From NCBI GenBank assembly GCA_951640165.1, contig OX621251.1:26126893-26190892 (forward strand): a DNA stretch of 64,000 nucleotides, given 5' to 3'. Positions 1 through 11,200 of the stretch are shown piece after piece; the first letter of the stretch is position 1, and each line of letters begins with the position of its first letter. The notes beneath the pieces are model-generated. The model saw nothing but the letters and a program-made list of their open reading frames with translations, did no database searches and had not been told where the DNA came from. A program made the translations under genes and the position numbers. The stretch comes from Pseudoips prasinana (Eukaryota > Arthropoda > Insecta > Lepidoptera > Nolidae).

Positions 1-60
1 CACCTTAATACAATGTCGTGTAATAATGTTAAACATGTATTTAGTTGGTAAGACTTAATT

Positions 61-79
61 AAAAAAAAAAAAAAAAAAA
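61..79. repeat. A-tract, probable retrotransposon tail
   Basis: A run of 19 A residues separates AT-rich flank from the GC-rich start of the RTE element. It looks like the tail of an element inserted upstream, or a poly(A) junction. Nothing in bases 1-60 was recognised. Confidence 0.5.
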
Positions 80-119
80 CCGCGGCCCCCAGTCCCCGGC
101 AGCCCTGCTATTCCCAGCC

Positions 120-1021
120 GTGGTAACAGCCGTGGTTTCGGCAGGGCAGGGGGTGCTAAGAATCCCCGGCAGATTCCGCGTTACTAAAACCGACGACCTC
201 TGGCCCTGGAAACGTATAACATACGTACACTGCGGTTCGACGAGACATTGGGATATTGTAGGATTATCTGAAGTCCGAAGAGAGGGGGAGGACTCGATAA
301 TACTGAAATCCGTAAACCTGCTCTATTACCGTGAGGGTGACCAACTATCCCAAGGTGGTGTCGGGTTCATAGTACACAAGTCCTTCGTGAACAACCTAGT
401 GAAAATCGAGAGTGTGTCGACGAGGGTTGCGTACCTTATACTCAGAATCACCAAGCGGTATTCGTTGAAGGTTATACAGGTATACGCACCCACTCCGACA
501 CACTCCGACGATGTAGTCGAGGTTATGTATGAGGACATCTCCAGAGCCATATATACCTCTAACACCTATTTCACTGTGGTCATGGGGGACTTTAAGGCGA
601 AGCTGGGTAAACGATTCGGGAATGAGCTGAGAGTGGGGCAATTTGCAACTGGAGACCGGAATCCCCGGGGCCAAATGTTGCGGCCAACGGACCGGATTTC
701 ATGGAGAAGGAGGGACTCTTTATGATGAACTCCTTTTTCAAGACGTCTTATAACCACAAATGGGCCTGGGTAAGCCCCGATGGTAAAACAAAAAACGAGA
801 TAGACTTAAACTTGTCGACGAGTAGACAGATGTTCAATGACGTCTCAGTGATCAATACAGTTAAAAGCGGGAGCGATCATAGACTGGTGAGAGGCTCATT
901 GAACCTAAATGTCAAGCTCCAGAGGTCCCGACTGATAAAGTCTACGCACCGACCTTTACCCATCCACATCCAAAACCCCGACCCTTTCAGATCGAACTGC
1001 AAAACCGTTTCGAATGCCTAG
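120..1021 (+). pseudogene. RTE endonuclease domain, frameshifted
   Basis: This is the AP-like endonuclease that would nick target DNA for retrotransposition. Visible motifs in order are LSEVRR (the catalytic Glu block), VIQVYAPT, and VMGDFKAKLG, where the usual GDFN Asn is replaced by Lys. The frame then shifts near 700-725 and continues with KNEIDLN and GSDHRLV (the terminal Asp-His pair) up to a stop at 1019-1021. The frameshift and the Asn-to-Lys change both argue for a dead copy. No convincing ATG start is present. Confidence 0.75.
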
Positions 1022-1029
1022 CAGAAATA

Positions 1030-2392
1030 GCATGAAATGAACGGGGAAGGAGGAGGAAGCTCGGCTCGTAGAAACTGTCCATACGGGTGGGTCTAAGGTC
1101 TTCAAGGCCCACCGTACAAACAAAACCAAAAAGATCTCTGACTATACCCTGCAGCTTATGGACGAAAGACGGAAAATGGTTCTGAGATCCTCTGATGATG
1201 CTACCAGATACCGGCAGCTCAACAGACAGATCTCAAAGTCACTCGCGAATTTAATACAAATTGTATTAAAGAAGACATTGAGCGGAACAAAGGCTCTAAA
1301 GTGTTTGCAAGAGAACTGACGAAGCTGAAGACTGAGGATGGCATAATCGTCACGTCTAAACCTGAGTTGCTGGGAGAGATCGAGAGGTTCTACGGACAGC
1401 TGTATACGAAAACCCAGTCACCTGTCGATAGTTGTGCCTCAGATCCAGTATATCGAGGTTTTAAAGTTTTAGTATGAAAACGCCACTATGTCAAGGCGAC
1501 TCCAGGACCAGAACTCGAAACCTATCCACTTGCAGCGTGGTGTGAGATAGGGAGATGTTATATCTCCGAAAATGCTCACCGCTGCATTGGAAGATAACTT
1601 CAAGCTTCTGGACTGGAGAGGCTTTGTCATCAATGTCAATGGAAAGTACATCACCCACCTTCGATTTGCCGACGATATAGTAGTCATGGCTGAGACTCTA
1701 AAATACGTCGGTATAATGCTCGATAGCCTCAGCACAGTCTCTCAACAAGTGGGTCTGAAAATGAACATGGGTAAGACGAAAATCATGTCGAACATTAATG
1801 TTGCACCCACGCTAGTTAAGGTTGGAGACTCTGAAGTTGTAGAGAAATTTATTTACCTAGGTCCAACTTCAAGAAGGAGGTCAATTGTAGAATCAAACTC
1901 GTCTGGGCAGCGTTAGGGAAGCTACGTAATATCTTCTCGTCCCAAATACCGCAGTGTCTCAAGTCGAAGGTCTTCGAACAGTGTGTGTTACCAGTGATGA
2001 CTTACGGAACAGAGACGTGGTCGCTCACTATGGGCCTTATCAGGTAGCTCAAGGTCAGCCAAAGAACAATGGAAAGGGCTTGGAGTCTCCCTGCGAGATA
2101 GAATCAGAAATGTTGAGATCCGCAGGCGAACCAAAGTAACCGACATAGCCGTAAGAATTGCCACGCTGAAGTAGCAGTGGGTAGGGCACGTAGAGCCGAA
2201 GGACGCTGGGGCAGAAAGGTTCTCGAGTGGCGACCACGAACTGGAAGACGCAGCGTGGGCAGGCCCCCTACAGGATGGACCGATAATCTTGCGCGGGTCG
2301 CTGGAAATCTTTGGATGCGGATAGCGCAAGACTGGCAATTGTGGAGATCTTTGGGGGAGGCCTTTACCCAGCAGTGGACGTCTTTCAGCTAA
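1030..2392 (+). pseudogene. RTE reverse transcriptase remnant lacking palm motif A
   Basis: Pieces in three frames cover the linker (about 1030-1440), the QRGVR-type motif B (about 1533, with an in-frame stop), LTAALEDNF and the FADD active site (about 1666-1677), and the C-terminal WRSLGEAFTQQWTS tail ending at 2392. Between about 1440 and 1510 the sequence jumps from the fingers region to motif B. The stretch that should carry NYRPIS and the catalytic motif A Asp is therefore deleted. Stops and shifts near 1916, 2139 and 2170 confirm decay. Confidence 0.75.
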
Positions 2393-2448
2393 TATGATGA
2401 TGGCAAACAAAACTTTGTATACTTACCACTCATACCCTACTGCAGTAT

Positions 2449-3900
2449 CAATTTCTATATCTATATAAATAAAAAGAGAAGTCCTGACTGACTGACTGAC
2501 TCATCAACGCCCAGCCCAAACCGTTGGACCTAGAAAGCTGAAATTTTGCACAGATGTTTTCTTTATACTGTAGACAAGGAATAAGGAAGAATTTTACGAA
2601 ATTCAACCCCTCAAGGGGTAAAACGGGGGTGTAAAGTTAGTATGAAACTTTGCCGTTTTTGAAGTTAAAGGCATGAAAATTGGTATTTGGCCTTCCAGTT
2701 AAAAATAAAAAATATATATTTCAGGATTTTTGGATATTCCAGCCCCAAGAACGTAAAATAGAGGGTGTAAGTTTGTATGAAAAATGTGACAATTTTTAAG
2801 TTAAACGCATGATAATTGCTATTTGGCATTTCAGTTAAAAATTAAAAATATACATTTCAGAATTTTTGAGATTTCCGACCCGGTCGTAAAATAGGGGATG
2901 TAAGTTTCTATGTAAACTGGGATTTAAAGTTAAACGCATGACAATTGATATTTTGCCTTTCCTTTAAAAATAATAAATATATGTTTCAGGATTTTGGGAA
3001 TTTTATCCCTAAGGACGACTAAAATAGGGGATGTAAGTTTGTATGAAAATCTGTTTTGTTTTTTAATTTTTGAGTTAAACGCATGTAAATCGGTATTTGG
3101 TCTTTCAGTTAAAAATAAAGCAATCCAGTGAATAATTTGTTGTTAAAAAAAAGGTAAACCAAAACTGATTCAATAGATAGCCACCAAGAATTTACGCCAT
3201 TTTAATCAAATTGGGATAAATAACGAATTTACCTTAAGTTCCAGTTAGCGTAGTATAAATTTGTTGGTGTCGGGATGATCGCACCCAAAAAGTATCATCT
3301 TAATTTTACTGATCTACAAGTTCACAATTTTGTTACTAGATGGCGTTAATATCGTTTCAGATCGCGGAACTTTTAAATAAATCAATGCTTGAAATAAAAG
3401 GTAGTACAAAACTGAATCAACAGATAATCGCCTAAACCTCACCCAAAATATATGCACACATTTTAATTATACCGCTTTACAAGTTTAATTTTTGTTAGGA
3501 GATGGCGTAATCATCGTTTTAGATCGTGCTATTCGTTCACAAAATGTGATATTAGACCTATCAATGCCGTGGTCGCAACCTAATCTAATGGGAGTTACCT
3601 TTGGGATTAATGCATCGTTGATTATTATTTTACTTTATTTGACTTACTGACTATACTTAAGGACAATTGATATGTATTCTTTGATTTTTTTGGTTGATGA
3701 TATCAAGTCCTTTTTTTTAATAACAGTAGCAAAGTAATCTTTATTTTATTTCTTAGTTAGTCTTTATTTATAGGTTAGATTTCTTAAATTTTTGTTTCAT
3801 ATTTGCATTAAAAGTTATATTTTTTAGATTAAGCTAGAAGTAAGTAGTTCATTATCATCATTTAAAATTGTCGCGGACGAAGTCGCGGGCACCAGCTAGT
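2449..3900 (+). mobile_element. Helitron-like non-autonomous element
   Basis: It starts with tctatataaataaaaagag and a GACT run and ends with a GC-rich hairpin-like segment (gtcgcggacgaagtcgcgg) followed by CTAGT. These are typical Helitron-like termini of moths and butterflies. No inverted repeats or target duplication are apparent, as expected. It has no coding capacity. Other copies or relatives of this end type occur at 32862, 44878, 46523, 51031, 60592 and 63806. Confidence 0.65.
2620..3125 (+). repeat. Four tandem ~125-bp units inside the Helitron
   Basis: Each unit carries a ggggtgtaagtt-like box, then gttaaacgcatg, then ttcagttaaaaat and atttcagga. The four units start near 2620, 2755, 2890 and 3010 and have diverged from each other. 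Confidence 0.7.
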
Positions 3901-4555
3901 AATCTATAAAGCCATGTGTGGACTTTCTATAGATTCAATATCTAACGTGCGTGTAGCGGCATGTAGCCAATAAGTTTCATGGCGTCAGATTAAATATTGT
4001 CTAGTTCTTTTTAAAGATCATAAACATTGTTACTCTATGAGTATCTGATGGGATGTTTCAACTTTCCAACATTTTTAAAGTTGTCTTCACTAATCAGATA
4101 ATTTAGTGTGACTGGAGCCTGATCTTTTTCAAGGTATTTAGTTTTCAATATCTCTTTTTTTTCTATATCACTTCCAACGTAAGATTTTCAACAATATTTA
4201 GCTTCTGGTTTCTGCCACAGTCTCAGAGTAAATAATAATAAGATTTTCCCCCAGAAAGTAGGTAAATATATTCCTGTATCGCTATATAGTAATATTCACT
4301 TCTTGCTGGTATTTTTTATATCCTATTATTTTTTTTATATCCCGTTTATAAAAGCACATTTCAGGAATAAAATATAGAAATTATACATATCCTGTAAAGT
4401 GAAACAGAATTTATACATATCTTGTAATGCGATACAGGAATTATATATTCCTGTATCACTATATTGGAATATATTAACTTCCTAGGGGCGTTTTCCATTT
4501 TTATATCCCGTTTTAACTTAGATGAAACTTCAAGAATGAATTTACCAACTTGTAT
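3901..4555. other. AT-rich stretch with a degenerate duplication
   Basis: No gene seen. Two diverged copies of a segment containing atattcctgtatc and tttttatatcccgttt lie at about 4262-4352 and 4442-4515. Confidence 0.5.
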
Positions 4556-4559
4556 GTAA

Positions 4560-4695
4560 TCCACGTGTACACACGGCTACATATTGAGCTATAATTTTCC
4601 AGTATAAGCTGATCTCGCGTTGTATAGGATTTCCATACAATGAGAGGTCAGCTTATATTTGAAATATATAGTTTGATATGTAGTCGTGTGTACAA
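4560..4695. mobile_element. MITE with ggctacatat inverted repeats, copy 1
   Basis: The ends acacggctacatat and atatgtagtcgtgtgt are inverted. The inner arms ataagctgat... and ...atcagcttat-like sequences also pair, so the whole element folds back. A second copy lies at 41330-41446. Confidence 0.7.
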
Positions 4696-4748
4696 GGCAA
4701 ACTCACGTTCGGATACACCATACAAATATGAATAATAGTATATATCTA

Positions 4749-4780
4749 GACGCGGCGGCCAAAAGCACTTAAGTCAATCT
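4749..4780 (+). repeat. Left terminal inverted repeat of the DUF7869 element
   Basis: It pairs with the reverse complement of 7778-7809 over 30 bases with four mismatches. It contains AAAAGC followed by the first ACTTAAGT box (4767-4774). Confidence 0.8.
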
Positions 4781-4894
4781 TAGCTCAAAATTGTAAAAAG
4801 TCACAGCACCCATGTTTTTGTATTATCCGTTGACTGGAATAAGCACGTAAGTCACCGTCACTCTATTCAGTCGTAATATTCGACTGTACCATAA

Positions 4895-5003
4895 AACTTA
4901 AGTCGTATCAACAAATCAAGCGGCGACATAAACCACTTAAGTTGACTTAAGTTTTTTTTCCCGGCATGCGGCATGACAACTCTTATACCGGCTGACTTAA
5001 GTG
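4895..5003. promoter_or_regulatory. Cluster of ACTTAAGT palindromes
   Basis: Exact 8-bp palindromes start at about 4896, 4935, 4944 and 4995, and degenerate forms occur near 4845. Together with the inverted-repeat copies, and one at 7632, they look like subterminal transposase-binding sites. That role is inferred; the repeats themselves are directly visible. Confidence 0.5.
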
Positions 5004-5259
5004 ATCCGTTTTTGGTGACAATAATATTTTCAAGTATCTACCCTCACTTTACTCTCTTTTTTGAAGTGCTTGATAAAAAGTTGACGAACGTTGTGGGTGA
5101 AGTAAAATTAAATACGTATTCCCTCATTAGTGTTTTGGTGTGACGGTCGTAGTGTGTTGTGCATTAATTCATCAATCCCCGACCGGACTCATAGGTTCGC
5201 GCTGTTATTGTTTTACTATTGTGTCTCGTTTTGCGGTTGAGAGGTTAACTGTATTTATA

Positions 5260-7476
5260 ATGGATTCGAGAGCCAGAAAGTTAGTAAATCTCGCCTTAAA
5301 TAATGAGAATAAAGATAAAGGTAAGTTTTGAATATTTTCCTTTCATTTTTATGCAATTGTAATTGTGCCAACATACATTTGTTTTGCATAACAAATGTAT
5401 GTTGACACAATTCCAACCCATAACAACAACAAAAATTACATTTCACTTTTTTACAGGCGATGAAGACCCATTCACTAATCCGCAACCAAGTACATCTGGA
5501 ACTCAAAAACAAGTTAGTCCTGATGAAGCTGCTATTGACTATTCTAGTGACGATTCTGTTGCTGATCCTACCTACTCTCCAGATAGTCCTAGTTTGCTTA
5601 CACAACATGAAGATGAGATGGACACCACTGTTTATGATGCTTCAGTAGATGTACAGATAGCACCACAAAATGAAATACCTGAAAGTATTGAAGATACGTC
5701 ATTACAACAACAAAACCAACCTGTGCCCTGTAGAAGAAGGAAGAAAGATAACAAAATAAAAAGAAATTTAGGGCAATCCTATTTGGCAGCTTCTGGAAAA
5801 ATTATCGGCAACCGTCAAATGAAGGAACTACCTAATTGTCGAAATAACTGTCGTCAAAAAATAAGTAATGAGCAACGAGCTATAATTCACAAAGAGGTTT
5901 GGAATCTTGGGTCTTATGATTTAAGGGCAGCGTTTATTTCATCTTTGATTACCATTCGAGAGAAAAAAACCGAGCGTCGTCGGGTCGAAGATCCTAGTTT
6001 ACAAAAAAATAGACAGTGGACTTATACGTATCATTTTAACGTCAATAGTGAAAAAATATCCGTTTGTCAAGGCTGCTTTCTAAAAACCCTTTCAATAAGT
6101 GATAATTTTGTAAAATTAATTGGTTTGAAGAAACGTGGCTCCTCGAGTGGAATTATACCAACAGACAAACGTGGAAAGAATACACCAGCAAACAAACATT
6201 CCGAACAAAAAATTCAAGAGGTGATTATCATATCAATTCGTTTCCGCTATATGAAAGTCATTACACTAGACGTAGAAGCACCCGCAAATATTTACCATCG
6301 CATTTGACTATATCGAAAATGTATTCTCTTTATTCAGAATCACATGAAAATCCTGTGAGTGATAAGATATACCGCAAAGAATTTCATAAATTAAACTTAA
6401 GTTTCAAAAAACCAAAAGTGGACACTTGTCACACATGCGACCTGTTTAAAATGAAATTAAATATTGCTACGGACGAGATCACAAAATTAGCCCTCGAAAA
6501 AGAACGTGACTCTCATCTGCTAGCCGCTGATATGGCGTACAAAGAGAAGCAGTGTGATAAAAATATCGCAATTACAAATAATAGAATCAAATGCCTGACT
6601 TTTGACCTACAGCAATGCTTGCCAACCCCAGCTTTACAATCATCTGTAGCCTTTTATAAAAGACAACTTTGGACCTTCAACCTCACAATTCATGACAACG
6701 CAACTGGAATGTCCACGCACCACATGTGGCATGAGGGTATTTCGGGTCGCGGTGCTAATCAAATAGCCTCTTGTTTGTTTGCATATTTACGAGAACAACC
6801 GGAAGAAATCTCAGAAGTGATTTTGTACTCTGACACTTGTGGAGGTCAAAACAAGAACACTCACGTGGCTGCAATGTTCACGTACTTGTTGACTGTAAAA
6901 CCTTCCATGAAGTTAATACATCACAAGTTTATGATACCTGGTCATACACATATGGAGGTTGACTTAGACCATGCAATTATTGAAAAAAAAAAGAAAAAAA
7001 CCGAAATACAAATTTATCACCCCCACGATTGGATGCAGTTAGTAAGATCGAGTAGCAAAAAATTTACCGTTAGAGAAATGCGACAAAATGATTTCTTTGA
7101 TTTCGCTAGTTTATTGAAAGGTCCTTTAGTAGCCCGAAAAAAAGACGATGACGGAAATGTTTTCAAGTGGCATGATGTGAAGTGGCTGAGTTACGACTCT
7201 GAGTACGGCGTCATAAAATACAAAACATCTCTTTCTAGAGAAGAATCATTGAAAAGTATTAATTACAAACGGAACACGCGACGAGATAAGGAATTTAATT
7301 TGATGCAGATTACTGACAAGCCAGTACCAATAAGTATCGAAAAAAAACGTGATATAATATCACTTTTGTCCTTAATACCAGAATGTTTCCATAATTTTTA
7401 CCAGAATTTAGTAACCACTGACGATACCAAGGATGTTGATCCAGATATACGAGATTCAGAAGAGAGTGACTGTTAA
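5260..7476 (+). pseudogene. DUF7869-like putative transposase gene, one frameshift
   Basis: Exon 1 (5260-5320) starts at an ATG and encodes 20 residues ending at GTAAGT. Exon 2 starts at 5457 after a pyrimidine-rich tract and CAG. The reading frame then runs to the TAA at 7474-7476, apart from one apparent single-base loss near 6226-6229. The intended protein would be about 693 residues. It has an acidic Ser/Asp-rich N-terminus, a basic RRRKKD segment, a Cys-containing region with ISVCQGCF, a CHTC zinc-knuckle-like pair (about 6424-6440), and then TFDLQQC, LYSDTCGGQNKN and GHTHMEVDLD. The SDTCGGQNKN signature is what I recall of DUF7869 proteins, which are abundant in insect genomes. The spacing of the three acidic sites resembles an RNase H-fold transposase. 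Location inside inverted repeats supports that role; no activity is shown. AATAAA lies at 7558. Confidence 0.7.
5364..5409. repeat. 20-bp-arm hairpin inside the transposase intron
   Basis: Arms 5364-5383 and 5390-5409 pair with one mismatch around a 6-base loop. They lie wholly inside the 136-base intron. It could help intron folding or be a tiny insertion. Confidence 0.75.
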
Positions 7477-7777
7477 TTTTTGACTTTATTGCATGCATTA
7501 TATTATAAATTTTTAATTAATAATCATAATTATTCATAGTTCGTTTTAAAATCATAAAATAAAACAAATAACCCTAGTAATTATAGTACGTTAATAAACA
7601 CTTGAGTCACAATTTCTTGATGTTCAAAGAAACTTAAGTCAGATATTTCAGTAATTGTTCTGATATGTAACTAGTTTATAATTGTGTAATAATAAATAAT
7701 AAAAACAATAACCGTAGTACATTTTTTTCATACCAATCGAATTAAACCGTCTCCTGTAAAATTTTTGCATGCAAAAA

Positions 7778-7809
7778 GAATTGACTTAAGTGCTTGTGGC
7801 TTCCGGGTC
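7778..7809 (-). repeat. Right terminal inverted repeat of the DUF7869 element
   Basis: Mirror of 4749-4780. It contains the last ACTTAAGT box at 7784-7791 and is followed by TAGATATA. Confidence 0.8.
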
Positions 7810-7915
7810 TAGATATATAAATAACATGTATCCGAATTGAATCTATATGTTCTTCAATACTATGTGTTATTCAATACTATTCACCACTGCCATTACTACA
7901 CATAAGCGTCCAGTT

Positions 7916-8083
7916 TTCGACTGCACGTGTGGCGAAGCGGCTAAGACATTCTCCTCGCCTCAGTGGGTGTGACCCATAAATTTGTGCTGAGTCTGGATGT
8001 AATTTGTGTCCATCTATTATATGTTTGCAAAGTACCCCGCGACACAGGGATTAAATTCCCAAGTGCGGGTGATGAGAAAAAGT
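7916..8083 (+). mobile_element. tRNA-headed SINE, family A, copy 1
   Basis: The head cacgtgtggcgaagcggcta resembles a tRNA A-box region. The tail runs through ctgagtctggatgtaa to gcgacacagggatta and aagtgcgggtg. The B-box part is deleted relative to the copies at 29927 and 55919. It ends 65 bases before the start codon of the Ldh2-family gene. Confidence 0.75.
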
Positions 8084-8147
8084 TTAGAATATAGGATTGT
8101 TTAATAAGTATTATTTAGAGAAAAAATATTTTAATTCAGCGATCAAA

Positions 8148-8298
8148 ATGCCTGAAGTGAAACTAGAAGAGGTGCGTCGGTTTATGGAAGACAGTCTGAA
8201 GGCCGTTGGAGCTCCGGAGTCGGAGGCGCAGGCGCATGCAGATCTGCTGGTGCATGCTGACACGGTGGGACATTATAGCCACGGATTGAACAGACTCG
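8148..8298 (+). CDS. Ldh2-family gene, exon 1
   Basis: Encodes residues 1-50 and ends in phase 1 at GGTGAG. It holds the N-terminal helix and the GHYSHGLNRL block with substrate-binding His45 and Arg49. Confidence 0.9.
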
Positions 8299-11200
8299 GT
8301 GAGCGAAAGCTTTGACATACAAAATACATGATAAGCCAGCACGCTTACGGCTCTAATGGTTCAGACGCCAGCACATCAAGCTACCCCAATCTGTCAAATT
8401 TCCCCAAATGAAAGTGAGCCTTATACTTTTGTGATAAAGTTGAAAATCTATATAAAAGAAATTTGACAGATTGGGGTAGCTGGATGTGCTGGCTTCTGTA
8501 AATCGAGCTGGCTGCGACCCTGAAATGGTTACCCTTCTTTATTAAATTTCACACAAGCATAAACATTTCAATTTTAGTAAAAACACCACTTATACTTCTA
8601 TTCATTATATCAAACATTGTTTCGACTGGTTTAGTGGTTAGTGACCCTGACTGCAAACCCAGAGGTTGAGGGTTCGATTCTCACCCGGAATTATTCATTT
8701 ATTAATCGGCAATGGGAACAGCTTACATACTGCGGATGGTTAAAGCTTCAGAGAGGCATCTCCTCACCTCCTCTTTATTGTTATTTTTTAGTTGCTAGTG
8801 CAACTAAGCCCTAATGGGCTTTTTTAAGCGCGCCGTTGACGCATGTTTGTAGCGATACAGATGCGCGTTAGCATCGCGTTTGTATCGATACAAACAAAAA
8901 CCAAACTGTTCCGTACACAGATATCTAAAATAGGAGATAGACCGTCCCACTAATATCCTATGCAGTCCAAGTGTCGCCAAATAAATTTACGCATACAATG
9001 ACTCACTGAATAAATACAAAGACACGCACACATTGCATTTACGCACTCTTGGAGATCTTCGCTCCCATTGGGTAACACATTCATAAAGGATTTATGTGTT
9101 TGTTAATACATACAGTGTGCAAATCGTGCGTCAGCATGCACTCACACAAAGGCAGTATAGGCTATAGTGAGTTCAACGGGTAGTCGATAGAATGTTATCG
9201 ATATATGGTAATTTAAGTATTCGATTACGTGAAATCATTGCCATTTGGATTGGATGGAAACCTAAAAATGATTAAATTTGTATTACAGTAGAACTCATGT
9301 AAATCAAACTTCGTAAATCGTAATCGTAAATCGAACTTATGGGTAACCGCTGCTCATGGACATTCGCAGTGCCAGGGGGCACAGCAAACCGCTGCCTACC
9401 GTGATATTAGTACTCTTTTTAAACCTCGTTTGAAGAAGGACATGTCGTAGCGCTGGGGAAACACCGCAGCAGGTAATTCATTCCAGAGCCGGCACGTACG
9501 TGGGATGTATGAACGCTGAAAGCGAACCGTGCTTGACGAGATCGCTTCCAGGTGATACGGATGAACCTTACTGCGAGTGCGCGTGGTGGTTACCTAAGGC
9601 TTACCTAAACCTTGGCGAATTGTAAAGAAATATTTGATTTGTCAATTTTATTTTAATTTAGAGTATGAGAGGTAAATTTAATAAATCTTATTTATTATAT
9701 TCTCTCTTAAAGTTATATACCAAAACTATGTACTTACTATCAAAAATCCGTATAATTTTAAAACATTCGTAGAATACAAACTATTTTTAAGTTAGTTATT
9801 ATGTTTGCTTTTGATATTTCAAATATTTTCCATTTACAACATTATCTAATCTATACTTTATATATTAATAATCTGACAAAACCATGAGAGCAATCGATAT
9901 ACGAGTTCGAGTACAGTGACGAAGGCAATCACTACGTCTCAAACAGCATGGCTCGCACCACAAATATCTAAAAATAGGAGATAGGCCGTCCCACTAATAT
10001 CCTATGCAGTCCAAGTGTCGCCAAATGAATTCACGCACACAATGACTCACTCAATAAATACAAAGACACGCACACATTGCATTTACGCACTCTTGGAGAT
10101 CGTCGCTCCCATTGGGTAACACATTCAAAAAGGATTTATATGTTTGTTAATACATACACGCGTCAGCATGCACTCACACAAAGGCAGTACAGGCTTAGTG
10201 AGTTCAACGGGTAGTTAATAGAATGTTATCGATATGTGGCAATTTAAGTATTCGATGACGCGAAATCACAAGTCAAAAATACTTATTAATTGGTTTTTAT
10301 TTGCACACAATAAAACGAATCAAATAACTTCTTGATCACTGTCCAGTAAAATGTAAATATTTATTCAGCACCTGTCGTTTCGAAAGTTTGGGTACAGCAT
10401 TCTTTGACAAATAATGCATCCTTTTATTAATATATTTCTCCATTACAGCTTTGATAAGCATAATAAGGTGATTGTCCATGGGTGATTGGTCATATTGGTA
10501 AAACCGTGAGAGCCATCGATATACGTGTTCGAGTACAGTGACGAAGGCAATCACTACGTCTCAGACAGCATGGCTCGGACCAAGAACATGAGCAGCGGCC
10601 GTACTGCGCAAAAACATATTGGCGATCATATCGTTCTCTGCATTATTCATTGCAGTGTAAGAACTATACATTGACACATTTAGGTATGAAAAGCAGCAAT
10701 GTATACATCACAATTCGAACTAATAAATTTAAATTCACCACTTGCATTTTTGCAGTAAAAGTCGGAATACTTAATTAAATATGATGTTTTTATAAAAATA
10801 AACTGTATTTACCTGTGAAATGTGATCCCATTGGTATGTAAATTAGTAGTGTCACTATGATGTTTACATGTAACGATAGCACAGGACGCCATTTCGGATA
10901 AAACTCAATATTTGTGTCAGAAGCACAGACGTATTCATTTGGGCGCGTAACAGAGCGGACTGATGGCGGTTATTGGCGGCATTTGGCGGTGTAAGCCCAT
11001 CTGAGCACACTGTAGGCGGCTAATACGCGTTAGTTTGTCCTCTCTCTAGTATTTAATGCTCTGAGGCTCGCACCAAGAACATGAGCAGCGGCCGTACTGC
11101 GCAAAAATACGTAGGCGATCATATCGTTTAATGCATTATTCATTGCAGCGTAAGAACTATACATTGACACATTTAGCTATGAAAAGCAGCAATGTATACA

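Larger units (their letters stand above)
80..2410 (+). mobile_element. RTE-clade non-LTR retrotransposon, decayed
   Basis: The order is a GC-rich 5' segment, an AP-type endonuclease, remnants of a reverse transcriptase, and a C-terminal region ending in a short ATGATGATG run. That is the usual RTE layout (BovB / craniofacial-development-protein-2-like proteins). The coding sequence changes frame at least four times and has lost the central reverse transcriptase, so it cannot be active. Its 3' end (cagtggacgtctttcagct) recurs at many places in the window. Clade assignment rests on recognition of the protein motifs. Confidence 0.8.
4749..7809 (+). mobile_element. DNA transposon encoding a DUF7869-like protein
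   Basis: About 3.06 kb bounded by imperfect ~30-bp inverted repeats (GACGCGGCGGCC at the left, ...GGCTTCCGGGTC at the right) and flanked by TA. Because the junctions read CTAG, a TA, CTAG or TCTAGA duplication cannot be told apart. Seven exact ACTTAAGT boxes sit in the non-coding ends, five left and two right. The single gene inside (5260-7476) has one intron and one frameshift. I infer it is a cut-and-paste element whose transposase is the DUF7869-like protein. The superfamily is not certain; Sola-type is possible but unproven. Confidence 0.7.
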
